Source: a virus | IMG/VR virus record: IMGVR_UViG_3300010885_053449 | Coordinates: 1-24,410 of that record | Strand: one strand, 5' to 3' | DNA: 24,410 nucleotides | In this document: one piece after another, positions 6,959 through 14,344 of the stretch | Layout: each line of letters begins with the position of its first letter | How positions within the stretch are numbered: the stretch's first letter is position 1 | The notes under the pieces: model-generated | What the model was told of the DNA's origin: nothing | What the model saw: only the letters and a program-made list of their open reading frames with translations | The model's database searches: none | Program-made: the position numbers and the translations under genes

Positions 6959-6993
6959 ACCAAACCAATCCCCCAACCCAATCCCCCACACAC

Positions 6994-8043
6994 ATGAGAT
7001 CAGACATCATTCCAGAAGGCACCGTGACCGCCCACATCGAGACCGCAGAAGAATCCGTTCGCCGCATCGTGCAGGATGCGGAGAACTGGCGCAAAAGCCG
7101 CGAGATGCCCCGGGTCCGTTTCATCGAACGATTCCGCAGTTACTTCGGCAGCAGCAAGACCTACAATCTCCTCCTCACCCGGCCGTCGGCTGAATGGGAG
7201 CGCCGCTCCCCGGAGAAATGGCTGAGCCGCCTGAGCGGGTTGCCGACGGCCCTGGCCGATGAGGATGCCCGGGGCGACGAAGGCGCTCTCATCGACCTGC
7301 CCCACACCCGCGTCTTCGCTGATGCGCTGCGGGCGCTCCGCCAGCAACGGGGCCTGCGCCGCGTTCTCCTCGTGGAGGGTGGCACGGGATCAGGCAAGAC
7401 ATCGCTCCTCGACTTGGCAGAGAGCCGGTTGGGGGAGGGCCGCAAGGTTGTGAGGATTCGCGGGAGGCAATCATGGGATAGCCTCCACGAGATGCTGGGG
7501 GATTGGCTCCATGCGCTGGGGGAAAAGGATCTGGGACCTACGACGGCCCGCCGTCACCGGCAGGTGAGTGATGCGCTGGCCTCGCTGGGGGATGCTATCA
7601 TCATGGTGGATGAGGCGCAGTACCTGACCGCCCGCGGCGTGAACTCTATCAAGGACTGGTGCAATGACATGGCGGAGCGCGGGAACGCAGTGCATTTCAT
7701 CCTGGGGGCGATGGATACCCTCTGGCGCAAGCTAACCGAAAGCGCCTCAGAGGAGAGCCGCCAGCTCCGCGTGAACCGCACGCTGGACGTACTCAAGCTC
7801 TCAGCGCCGGATGCGGCGGAGGTGCTGGACTTGTTGGGGGTGAGTCTGGACCTGAGCGGCTGGACGGACCGCGAGCGGCACGAGGTTTCCGGCAACCTGA
7901 GCCGGTTGAGCGAGACCGCTGGGTTGAGGGCCTTCGTCCGCGACGTGCGCTCCGCCGCGGCGGAGCTGGTGGATGAGGCGACGCCAGGGCTGATCGGGGA
8001 GATTTCCACGGTCATCGCGTCCAAAAACCGAACCCGCAGATGA
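6994..8043 (+). CDS. MuB-like AAA+ ATPase (transposition target protein)
   Basis: A 349-aa protein with Walker A GGTGSGKT at 129-136 and Walker B IIMVDEAQY at 202-210. A downstream stretch, AVHFILGAMDTLWRKL, is typical of the sensor-1 region of AAA_22/MuB-like ATPases, and RQLRVNRTLDVLKL resembles the region after it. The roughly 110 residues before the Walker A hold a helical domain with a basic helix (MPRVRFIERFRSYFG) where MuB carries its DNA-binding appendage. MuB proteins form ATP-dependent filaments on DNA, stimulate the transposase, direct it to target DNA and give target immunity. The start follows an A/C-rich leader (CCCAACCCAATCCCCCACAC). It is slightly longer than Mu B (312 aa). 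Confidence 0.85.
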   Translation: MRSDIIPEGTVTAHIETAEESVRRIVQDAENWRKSREMPRVRFIERFRSYFGSSKTYNLLLTRPSAEWERRSPEKWLSRLSGLPTALADEDARGDEGALIDLPHTRVFADALRALRQQRGLRRVLLVEGGTGSGKTSLLDLAESRLGEGRKVVRIRGRQSWDSLHEMLGDWLHALGEKDLGPTTARRHRQVSDALASLGDAIIMVDEAQYLTARGVNSIKDWCNDMAERGNAVHFILGAMDTLWRKLTESASEESRQLRVNRTLDVLKLSAPDAAEVLDLLGVSLDLSGWTDRERHEVSGNLSRLSETAGLRAFVRDVRSAAAELVDEATPGLIGEISTVIASKNRTRR

Positions 8044-8169
8044 AGCCACCGGGTCCGGAAACGGAGTGGCCTAGGCGCACGTGTGCGCAAACCGCCAGCC
8101 GAATCCTACCCGCCGGACAGTGTGACCACCGCACCCCCACCCCAAAACGCGCTTAAATCGCCTGCTAAC

Positions 8170-8529
8170 GTGAATCCACCAGACACAGAACAAATCGAGC
8201 CCGGCCGCACCCCAGCCGAGGTCCTCAACACGGCGCTGGGGCAGATCCTCAGCCGACTCGTGGACGTGACCCATGAGGCCGAGGGAATCCCCCCGGCATC
8301 CGCCGCCCGTTCCATCCTCGACCAGATGCGCGAAAAAGAGATAGGAGTGAGCCTTGGGTGTCTGGAGTGGCTGAGCCCTGAGGAGGTCCGCATTCTGATC
8401 AGCAAAGCCGTCGGCACCTACCTGACCACCCCGCCGGTGGATGCAGACATGAGCCGTCCTCTGTCCAGCGAACCATGCGAGCGGCATTTCGACATCTTCG
8501 AGCTGCACCCCGAACCAGAATCCCCATAA
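8170..8529 (+). CDS. Unknown protein, GTG start
   Basis: About 119 aa from the GTG at 8170 (MNPPDTEQIEPGRTPAEVL). A GTG at 8083 would add 29 residues, but that part is Pro/Ser rich and its DNA looks like an A/C-rich leader, so the shorter form is preferred. The core is helical (TPAEVLNTALGQILSRLVDV, AARSILDQMREKEIGVSLGC) and the C-terminus is acidic. No family is recognised. It follows the MuB-like gene and opens the block of unknown genes before the head module. Confidence 0.5.
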   Translation: MNPPDTEQIEPGRTPAEVLNTALGQILSRLVDVTHEAEGIPPASAARSILDQMREKEIGVSLGCLEWLSPEEVRILISKAVGTYLTTPPVDADMSRPLSSEPCERHFDIFELHPEPESP

Positions 8530-8548
8530 CACCAACCCAACATCATCA

Positions 8549-8953
8549 ATGAATACCGAATCCCCCCAACCCACCGAAGGAAAACAGCGAGTGTACAAGC
8601 TCCAACCCCGCACCGCTGGCACTCTGCCGAAGCGCGTGGAGAAGCTCCTCATCAAGCATCTGAAGGCCAAGGCCAGCGCCGGGAAGATGTACGCGAAGTC
8701 CGACGAGTACCTTGAGGCCGCACTCAAGGACCTGACCGGCAGCGGAGACAAAAAGCGCCGCACTGTGGAGTTCGGCACCGTGTACGAGTTCCACGTTCCG
8801 CAGACCATCGACGACAAGCTCAAGCGGACCTTCATCGTGAATGATAACTTCACGCTGCCGGCCGTCACGAAGACGGTTTCCGTCAAACGGTACGAAGTGA
8901 AGACCTGGGTGAACGGGCCGAAGGAATCCAAAGAGGACGGAGGTGCCCAATGA
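8549..8953 (+). CDS. Unknown basic protein
   Basis: A 134-aa protein starting MNTESPQPTEGKQRVYKLQP. It is lysine rich, with a helix (VEKLLIKHLKAKASAGKMYA, DEYLEAALKDL) and a C-terminal beta-rich half (RTVEFGTVYEFHVPQTID, TKTVSVKRYEVKTWV). An A/C-rich leader with an intergenic gap of 19 bp precedes the ATG. The stop overlaps the next gene by ATGA. Function unknown; basic charge makes nucleic-acid binding possible. Confidence 0.6.
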   Translation: MNTESPQPTEGKQRVYKLQPRTAGTLPKRVEKLLIKHLKAKASAGKMYAKSDEYLEAALKDLTGSGDKKRRTVEFGTVYEFHVPQTIDDKLKRTFIVNDNFTLPAVTKTVSVKRYEVKTWVNGPKESKEDGGAQ

Positions 8954-9453
8954 TCCGCCGGATCATCCACGCCATCGCCAACTGTCTAGCCAAGGAACCG
9001 GCGATTGATCAGATCCGGGATAGCGAGATCCGGAATGTGCCGCGGTGCCTCCTGGTGGATTACCTCGCGGGAACCGCCTGTCTGTACGGTATCGACTGGG
9101 CATTGACAGACGGAGGAGATGTGAGGTTCAGGCACCCCGCCGGGCATGGCATGAACCTGCCGGGGGACGCACCGTTGAGGGAGGCTGATACCGCATGCGC
9201 CAAGGTCAACCATGACGCCGACTTGTTTGAGTTGGTGTGGCACAGCAACCCCAACGGCCAATGGGGCGCACCGAAAGGCAAGCCGCGGCTGGCGGTGGCC
9301 TATCTGACGAGGGAGGAAGACGCCATCCCGGGTGAGCAGTGGCGGCTGACGACGGTGGCGGAGGTTTCAGGTTCATTCCACGCCACAGCCGAAGGGGCCA
9401 AGGCAAGGGCTCAAGAGGAGTGGACGCGCTTCGTGGACTTCATCCGTTCCTGA
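8950..9453 (+). CDS. Unknown protein
   Basis: A 167-aa protein starting MIRRIIHAIANCLAKEPAID, coupled to the gene before it by an ATGA overlap. It reads as a soluble alpha/beta protein: CLLVDYLAGTACLYGIDWAL, then HDADLFELVWHSNPNGQWG, and a C-terminal helix (AEGAKARAQEEWTRFVDFI). No catalytic motif or family is recognised. It belongs to the unknown block between the transposition genes and the head genes, where Mu-like phages carry host-takeover and anti-restriction functions. That placement is the only hint to its role. Confidence 0.6.
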   Translation: MIRRIIHAIANCLAKEPAIDQIRDSEIRNVPRCLLVDYLAGTACLYGIDWALTDGGDVRFRHPAGHGMNLPGDAPLREADTACAKVNHDADLFELVWHSNPNGQWGAPKGKPRLAVAYLTREEDAIPGEQWRLTTVAEVSGSFHATAEGAKARAQEEWTRFVDFIRS

Positions 9454-9457
9454 CACC

Positions 9458-10153
9458 ATGAGAGACTACATCATCAAGCAGCGGTCAGATGCCCGGCGCA
9501 GTGCCAGCGCCCCGGACGCGCCAGCGCCGGAGCCGCGGCCCGAACGGGCGTATCCTGACACCCGCCACCAGCCGCTCTCCGCCAGCGAGGTCAAGGAGCT
9601 GGGGATCGCATCGGCGGCGGCATTCAAGAAGTGGGGGGCAGATCCCGCGAACGACGCGGACCGGTTGAGGGCGCGGACGGGGCTGAACAAAACGGCCTTT
9701 GCGGCGGCATGGCGGCACAACGAGGTGACGGAGGCGACAGAGGGACGGGCGGAGGGATTGCGCGGGGTGAGCCGTGCCGATTACCGGCGGGTCAAAGCTC
9801 ACTTCCTGAACATCGCGGGCCTGACGGAACAGGCGTTTGCGGAGATGCTGGGGACGGGGACGGTGAAGGGCGAGCCCGTCGAAAACGGGGAGCAGGTGGA
9901 TAGAGCCATTGCCACCGTCCTCGCGCAGATGGCCCGGCACTTCCGCGAGTCTGGGCAGGATGATCCGGAGGGTCGGGCGAAAGCCTACCTCTCCGGGATG
10001 GCATCGGCCAAGGAGCGGGCCATGGGCTGCGGGTGGAGGAGCTGGCCAAGCAAGAGCAGGTGGCAACTGTACTTCACCCTCCGTAATCGCCTCCACGCCA
10101 TGACCGGCGTGGGGGACCCTGCCAAACGCAACAAATCCCAACGCGCCAAATGA
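9458..10153 (+). CDS. Unknown protein sharing its start region with the transposase
   Basis: A 231-aa protein starting MRDYIIKQRSDARRSASAPD. The first 14 bases of the gene are identical to those of the transposase gene, and both proteins read MRDYxxxQR. Residues about 48-68 (ELGIASAAAFKKWGADPAND) also resemble the transposase helix-turn-helix segment with its following Trp-x-Ala-x-Pro. A second region at about 105-160 is helical (LRGVSRADYRRVKAHFLNIA, LTEQAFAEMLG), and the C-terminus is strongly basic. Possibly a DNA-binding accessory derived in part from the transposase N-terminus; this is a weak inference. It overlaps the next gene by ATGA. Confidence 0.55.
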   Translation: MRDYIIKQRSDARRSASAPDAPAPEPRPERAYPDTRHQPLSASEVKELGIASAAAFKKWGADPANDADRLRARTGLNKTAFAAAWRHNEVTEATEGRAEGLRGVSRADYRRVKAHFLNIAGLTEQAFAEMLGTGTVKGEPVENGEQVDRAIATVLAQMARHFRESGQDDPEGRAKAYLSGMASAKERAMGCGWRSWPSKSRWQLYFTLRNRLHAMTGVGDPAKRNKSQRAK

Positions 10154-10512
10154 TCACCATTCACTGGCCATCGGCATCATGGCTGCCACGCATATTCCGG
10201 GAAAAGACGGGAGCGAGGGATTTGCACGGGAGGGACATCCGGGAGGGAGACGAGGTGTTGCTGTACTGTCAGGAGTACGAACGGACCATCCTCAATCCGG
10301 ATGCTGTGGTCTACGGGCACCCGCCCATCCTTGAGGTGGACACCAACCGCCCGCGCCCCGTCGCGGATGTCCCCAGGGCCCGGGGAGTGGTGCGATGGGA
10401 CTCGTTCATGATGGCGTATGTGATCCTCTTCCGGTGGAAGTGTCAGCAATGGGACACCGGGATTGCGGGCTGCTGCATGGGCGGGGCTAACTATGTTTAC
10501 GAGATCATCTAA
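10150..10512 (+). CDS. YopX-like protein
   Basis: A 120-aa protein. DLHGRDIREGDEVLLY at about 24-39 matches the hallmark of the YopX family (K-D-x-x-G-x-x-I-x-x-G-D-x-V), and GVVRWDSFMMAYVILF at about 77-92 matches the following G-V-V-x-(Y/W)-D strand. YopX proteins are small beta-barrel proteins frequent in phages, with no settled biochemical role. Two cysteines near the C-terminus (AGCCMGG) are unusual. It is coupled to the upstream gene by ATGA. The family call is moderately sure. Confidence 0.6.
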   Translation: MITIHWPSASWLPRIFREKTGARDLHGRDIREGDEVLLYCQEYERTILNPDAVVYGHPPILEVDTNRPRPVADVPRARGVVRWDSFMMAYVILFRWKCQQWDTGIAGCCMGGANYVYEII

Positions 10513-10524
10513 CCCATCCCCTCC

Positions 10525-11052
10525 ATGAAAACCTCAGTCCTGAACTCAGTATTGCCAGCCGAGCCAGCGCCCTCTCCCACCGTGAGGGTAAAAGTGGAGG
10601 TGGTCCCCGGAGCCATCGTCGAGACTGAGGTACCGGAGATCATGCGCGAGAGGTTTGTGGCCGTTAAGCTCGCCCCCATCGCCGGGCGGCCTGGTATCTA
10701 TAGAGTGGTGCCGAGGGATTATCGGGCGCTGGTGCCTGTCACCGAGGATCTGGGGGAACGCATGGGATGGGGGCTGGAACGCCGGCAGATTCTGGCGCTG
10801 GGGGTGGCGGGCCTGATCAACTGCTATCGGGCGACGACGGGGGCGACGCTGGTTGATCCGGTCTCCGTCTGGGAACACATCGACTCCACCCGGATCAGTG
10901 AGGCCCGGGAGTTCTGGACGGCGGAGCGGGTGGCGTCCTACCGGGATGCGCAGGAATTTGTCAGGGCGACGGGCATTGTGGATGCCGGACGCCGCCGGGA
11001 TGCGGACGCCATCCCGAACCATCTGGAGTTTGATTTCTCCGGGCCTGAATAA
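10525..11052 (+). CDS. Unknown protein
   Basis: A 175-aa protein starting MKTSVLNSVLPAEPAPSPTV, with the ATG preceded by the A/C-rich leader AACCCATCCCCTCC. Residues about 20-75 are beta rich (VRVKVEVVPGAIVETEVPE, RFVAVKLAPIAGRPGIYRVV). A middle helical segment (LERRQILALGVAGLINCYRA, VDPVSVWEHIDSTRI) has the spacing of a helix-turn-helix, and the C-terminal helix ends acidic (LEFDFSGPE). It might be a DNA-binding or host-interaction protein; no family is recognised. Confidence 0.6.
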   Translation: MKTSVLNSVLPAEPAPSPTVRVKVEVVPGAIVETEVPEIMRERFVAVKLAPIAGRPGIYRVVPRDYRALVPVTEDLGERMGWGLERRQILALGVAGLINCYRATTGATLVDPVSVWEHIDSTRISEAREFWTAERVASYRDAQEFVRATGIVDAGRRRDADAIPNHLEFDFSGPE

Positions 11053-11058
11053 CTATTT

Positions 11059-11310
11059 ATGATCAAGATGCTCATCATCGGGGGGCAACCCCACTTCCTC
11101 CGCTCGCAACGCGAGGCGGAGCGGGCACGATACGTTGCCCTCACAACTCCCATCAATCTCCCATACGAGAAATGGATGGCGGAAAGCCTCATCGGGGGGC
11201 TGGAACAATCCCGGATTCCGTGGATGATCGTGGGGGATCACGAGGCGATTGAGGTCTGGCGGACGCGGAAGGGCATGGTCGGGAAACTTCCACCAGTTAT
11301 CACCCATTAA
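11059..11310 (+). CDS. Unknown small protein
   Basis: An 83-aa protein starting MIKMLIIGGQPHFLRSQREA. It is alpha/beta-like, with a first strand LIIGG, a helix around LPYEKWMAESLIGGLEQ, a second strand IPWMIVGDH and a final strand. The gene lies 6 bp after the previous stop and 3 bp before the MuF gene, so all are probably on one transcript. No known domain is apparent. Confidence 0.55.
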   Translation: MIKMLIIGGQPHFLRSQREAERARYVALTTPINLPYEKWMAESLIGGLEQSRIPWMIVGDHEAIEVWRTRKGMVGKLPPVITH

Positions 11311-11313
11311 GTT

Positions 11314-13002
11314 ATGGCAACGTGGCTCAACAAACCAACGCCTCACGCTGAGGCGGCGAAACAGATCCGGGGCCTCGCCCCCGTGGACCGGGCAACTTTC
11401 GACAGGCTCCCGGATGAGTTCAAGGCATCGGCATTTTTGATCACGGGGATCGCCGCCCATGACGTGCTCCAAGATGTGAGGGACATGATCGCCGTGATCC
11501 CGGAGGGTCAGGACTTCGAGGAGACCCAGCTACGGGTTGCCGCGCGGTTGCTCCCGTACTTCGGAGGGCGGGAGAAATCGGCGCTGGCCCGCGCCAAGAT
11601 CCTGACGAGGGCGACGGCCTTCCGCGCATACAACGCCGGCATCCACCAGAGTCTGGAAAACTCCACGGCGGCATTCCCGTTCAGGAAGCGGCTGGCGGTG
11701 ATGGATGAGCGGACGCGGGATTCACACAGGGCCATGGACGGGATCACGCTGCCGGCTGGCTCGCCATTCTGGCGCAGTCACACCCCACCGGATGCGCACA
11801 ATTGCCGGTGCTATGTGATAGGCGTGAGCCGTGCGGCAGCGGAGCGGATGAAGCGTGAGGACGATGCGAAGATCAAGGCCGGGAAGCTGCTGCCGGAGCG
11901 GAGGCGGGTGTTGGAAGGGCTGCCGCTGAAGCAACTCGAAAGCGGTATCCTCAATCGGGGCCTGAGCGAGCAATGGAATCTCAATCAGGAACCGGGACGG
12001 GTGCAGTGGGACCCATCCACGCTGATGATGCCGATGGAGGCCGTGCGGCAGCGGTATGATGCGCAGACGTGGAGCGACTTCGAGGGGTGGGCACGCGGTC
12101 AGGACATCGCGGGGCTGAGTCTGTGGGACTGGCTGGCTGGCCAGCGCCCTGCCGGCACCACGCCGCCGCCGCCTCCGGTGAAGCCACCAGTGACGCCTCC
12201 ACCGGCGCCGGTGGCACCGTCCAAAACGCCAGCAACGCCACCACCGGCACCCGCTCCGACGGGGAGGACGGCGGATCAGATCACGACGGCGGTCCAACCA
12301 ATCGTGCAGCGGCTGAGGGAGGCGAGGACGCGGAAGATGGAGCCGGAGGAGTTGGCAAAGATCAATGCCGAGGCGCTGGCGACGATTCAGCTATCAACGG
12401 CAGAACGAGGGACATGGGACATTAAGGTGGCGAGGACGTTGAGCGGCAGACGCAAGGCAAACAGGGAGATGGAGAAGAAGATGAAGGAGGCGTCGCGGTT
12501 GCTCGCCACAGTGCTGCACCCGTCTCTCTTCGCGGCGAATACCACAGTAGCCGAAACCGATTCTCTGCGGGCGGAGTGCGTTACGATTTCCCGGTTCGAC
12601 CCCGTCACCCGGACGAAGGTGATGGTGGCAAATGAGATCAGAGCCCACATCAGCCGTCCGATCCGCACGCTGATCCACGAGGCATGCCACGCAGTGGAAA
12701 CGATGAGTGACGTGTATGAGTCCATGGTGGCCTTCCGAGCTAAGCGGACCGCAGGGGAATCCCTCCAACAGCTTAGGAAACTGTACCCTATGATGAACTA
12801 CGGGCCGGGGGAGGTGGCGTGGGAAGATGAATGGGTGAAGCGCGGAGGGTCGCACTACAGCGGAAAGAAGTACCCTGACTCATGGAGAGCGACGGAGATT
12901 TTCACAAAGGGAATGGAACGGTTGATCTTGGAGACGGCGGAGTTCGCCGCCGATGATCCGGAGTATTTCGAGGCAATCCTCAAAGCAGCCCAAAAACTAT
13001 GA
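11314..13002 (+). CDS. MuF head protein fused to a zincin-like metalloprotease domain
   Basis: A 562-aa protein. The N-terminal 175 residues hold the MuF head-morphogenesis domain: MDERTRDSHRAMDGITLPAG at 130-149, then PPDAHNCRCYVIG at 158-170 with the typical H-x-C-R-C. A proline/threonine-rich linker occupies about 279-318. The C-terminal domain carries IRTLIHEACHAVE with H455-E456-x2-H459, and RATEIFTKGMERL with E528, 68 residues later, as the likely third zinc ligand: a gluzincin-like site. MuF proteins are minor capsid proteins injected or placed near the portal in Mu-like phages, and some carry C-terminal toxin or effector domains. The fused peptidase may cut a host or phage target after entry. 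The gene overlaps the next by ATGA. Confidence 0.8.
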   Translation: MATWLNKPTPHAEAAKQIRGLAPVDRATFDRLPDEFKASAFLITGIAAHDVLQDVRDMIAVIPEGQDFEETQLRVAARLLPYFGGREKSALARAKILTRATAFRAYNAGIHQSLENSTAAFPFRKRLAVMDERTRDSHRAMDGITLPAGSPFWRSHTPPDAHNCRCYVIGVSRAAAERMKREDDAKIKAGKLLPERRRVLEGLPLKQLESGILNRGLSEQWNLNQEPGRVQWDPSTLMMPMEAVRQRYDAQTWSDFEGWARGQDIAGLSLWDWLAGQRPAGTTPPPPPVKPPVTPPPAPVAPSKTPATPPPAPAPTGRTADQITTAVQPIVQRLREARTRKMEPEELAKINAEALATIQLSTAERGTWDIKVARTLSGRRKANREMEKKMKEASRLLATVLHPSLFAANTTVAETDSLRAECVTISRFDPVTRTKVMVANEIRAHISRPIRTLIHEACHAVETMSDVYESMVAFRAKRTAGESLQQLRKLYPMMNYGPGEVAWEDEWVKRGGSHYSGKKYPDSWRATEIFTKGMERLILETAEFAADDPEYFEAILKAAQKL

Positions 13003-13265
13003 TAGTCACATTCCGAACACCAGAAGGGCCGTTCCGGCTCCGCGGCAAAAAGATCACTGGTCCCGACGCTGACAGCATGAGGAGAGTGCAGGCATTCCTT
13101 GATGCCGCGCACGAGGCCGGAGCAGGCCCTCACGACAACGACGGCACGCTGGCTGAAAAGGCGCTTCGCCGGGCGGGATTCGAGGTCATCCATTTTGAGG
13201 TACAGGGAGAGCCTGACGCGGCGGGGGAGGATGTGGTGCAGGTGGACGAAAGCGAGATGGAGTGA
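12999..13265 (+). CDS. Small acidic protein, candidate inhibitor of the MuF-fused protease
   Basis: An 88-aa protein starting MIVTFRTPEGPFRLRGKKIT. A short beta N-terminus is followed by helices (ADSMRRVQAFLDAAHEAG, TLAEKALRRAGFEVIHFE) and a very acidic tail (EPDAAGEDVVQVDESEME, 8 acidic residues of 18). It starts inside the stop of the MuF-zincin gene (ATGA), so the two are translated together. In phages with MuF toxins the cognate immunity gene often sits directly downstream. That position plus the small size and acidic tail make an inhibitor role possible, but no sequence motif proves it. Confidence 0.55.
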   Translation: MIVTFRTPEGPFRLRGKKITGPDADSMRRVQAFLDAAHEAGAGPHDNDGTLAEKALRRAGFEVIHFEVQGEPDAAGEDVVQVDESEME

Positions 13266-13267
13266 CC

Positions 13268-13813
13268 ATGATCCCGACGATCATTCACGAGAAAGCTCTG
13301 AGCCTGGCGATGCGGGTCAGGGATGAGGTGCAGCCGCTGTGCGATTCGGTGGAGATCGTGGGGGCGGTGCGGAGGATAGAGGCGCAGATAGGGGAGATAG
13401 AGCTGGTGGCCATCAAGGCGAGGAACAGCGAGAAGGAGTGGCACCGGCTGGCGTGGTCTCTGGCGGGGGCTGACGGCGATGTGTTGGGCATGGGGGCGCA
13501 GGTGTGCCGCATCATCCTCCGGCGCTCCAAGATCCCTCTCAATATCTGGTTCGCTGATCACGGGGTGATGGGGGATCTGGTGGTGCCCACCATCCCCGGG
13601 AACTGGGGAGCGATGATGATTTCCAAGACGGGGCCGGAGAGTCACCTCCGGATGATAGAGGAGACGGCGGCGGCCATGGGGTGGAGCTGGCGGCCATCGC
13701 GAGGGCTGATCATCCCCGGGGAGGGAGACCGGGTGGACATCGTCTCCGCGTCTGAACAGGCGATTTATGAGCGGCTGGGGCTGCCGTTCACCCCGCCCTT
13801 CGAGCGGGCCTGA
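13268..13813 (+). CDS. PolX-like nucleotidyltransferase with altered active site
   Basis: A 181-aa protein starting MIPTIIHEKALSLAMRVRDE (a GTG 6 bp upstream is an alternative). The layout follows DNA polymerase beta palm and thumb domains: VEIVGAVRRIEAQIGEIELV at 28-47, where PolX has GSxRR...GDxD; IPLNIWFA at 89-96, where PolX has the third catalytic Asp; WGAMMISKTGPESH at 113-126, where PolX has FTGS; and DIVSASEQAIYERLGLPFTP at 157-176, a thumb motif. The serine reads Ala33, the first two acidic positions read Glu43 and Glu45, and the third reads Asn92. Catalysis is therefore doubtful. It may have a structural, regulatory or changed nucleotidyl-transfer role. It sits within the head operon. 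Confidence 0.6.
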   Translation: MIPTIIHEKALSLAMRVRDEVQPLCDSVEIVGAVRRIEAQIGEIELVAIKARNSEKEWHRLAWSLAGADGDVLGMGAQVCRIILRRSKIPLNIWFADHGVMGDLVVPTIPGNWGAMMISKTGPESHLRMIEETAAAMGWSWRPSRGLIIPGEGDRVDIVSASEQAIYERLGLPFTPPFERA

Positions 13814-13849
13814 CTTGATTTCCCCCGCAGCCCGCCGCATGATAGGCGC

Positions 13850-14344
13850 ATGCAACTCACCCTGAGCGCCAATGACCTCATCTCACCGAACATCCGGAAG
13901 ATGGCGGCCAAGCTGGACGGCGGCGGGAGGAAGGCGGTGCTGACGGTGATGGGGGATGCGCTGAGGTATTGGGCGATGGAGAGTTTCACGGATGAGGAAA
14001 AGCGGCCCGCCCCGTGGGCGGACAAAATCGACGGGACCCCATCCACGCTCCAATCTGCCAACCCTACGCTCCGCCGGAGTCTCCGGGTGGAGGCATCCGC
14101 TAACGAGGTGGTGGTGGGCAGTGACCGGCCGTATGCGCTCATTCACCAACTGGGAGGCGAGATCAGGCCGAAGACGGGGACGCTGCTGAGGTTTCAATCC
14201 GGCGGGGTCTGGTTTTCGGTTAAGAAAGTGACGATGCCGGCACGGCCCTACCTGCCGATCACGAGTGCGGGTGGGCTGATGGCGGGGGCGGCGGAGGAGA
14301 TCGCCGCGGTGGCACTGGCGCAGATCGCAGAAGAACGGCGCTGA
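13850..14344 (+). CDS. Virion morphogenesis protein (Mu gpG family)
   Basis: A 164-aa protein starting MQLTLSANDLISPNIRKMAA. The region RPYALIHQLGGEI at about 93-105 is the hallmark of the phage virion morphogenesis family (PF05069), and the downstream MPARPYLPIT is the conserved Pro-Ala-Arg-Pro-x-L. The order MuF, G, I and T is kept as in Mu. In Mu, gpG is needed for head-tail joining and is thought to act as a tail-completion or joining protein. Only an unusual unrelated gene pair lies between MuF and G. Confidence 0.8.
   Translation: MQLTLSANDLISPNIRKMAAKLDGGGRKAVLTVMGDALRYWAMESFTDEEKRPAPWADKIDGTPSTLQSANPTLRRSLRVEASANEVVVGSDRPYALIHQLGGEIRPKTGTLLRFQSGGVWFSVKKVTMPARPYLPITSAGGLMAGAAEEIAAVALAQIAEERR

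Noticed and set aside
5903-6991. 362-codon open frame on the minus strand
   Set aside because: It is opposite the transposase C-terminus and the next two genes, is Gly/Ala rich, and is explained by GC-rich codon bias.
8083-8169. Longer form of the protein at 8170 from an upstream GTG
   Set aside because: The extra 29 residues are low complexity and their DNA resembles an A/C-rich leader; kept only as an alternative start.
8071-8970. 299-codon open frame on the minus strand
   Set aside because: It runs opposite two rightward genes joined by short gaps and leaders; no domain or leader supports it.
11981-12250. Proline/GC-rich repeat region as a separate element
   Set aside because: The repeated CCACC/CCGCC pattern is simply the proline-rich linker of the MuF fusion protein.
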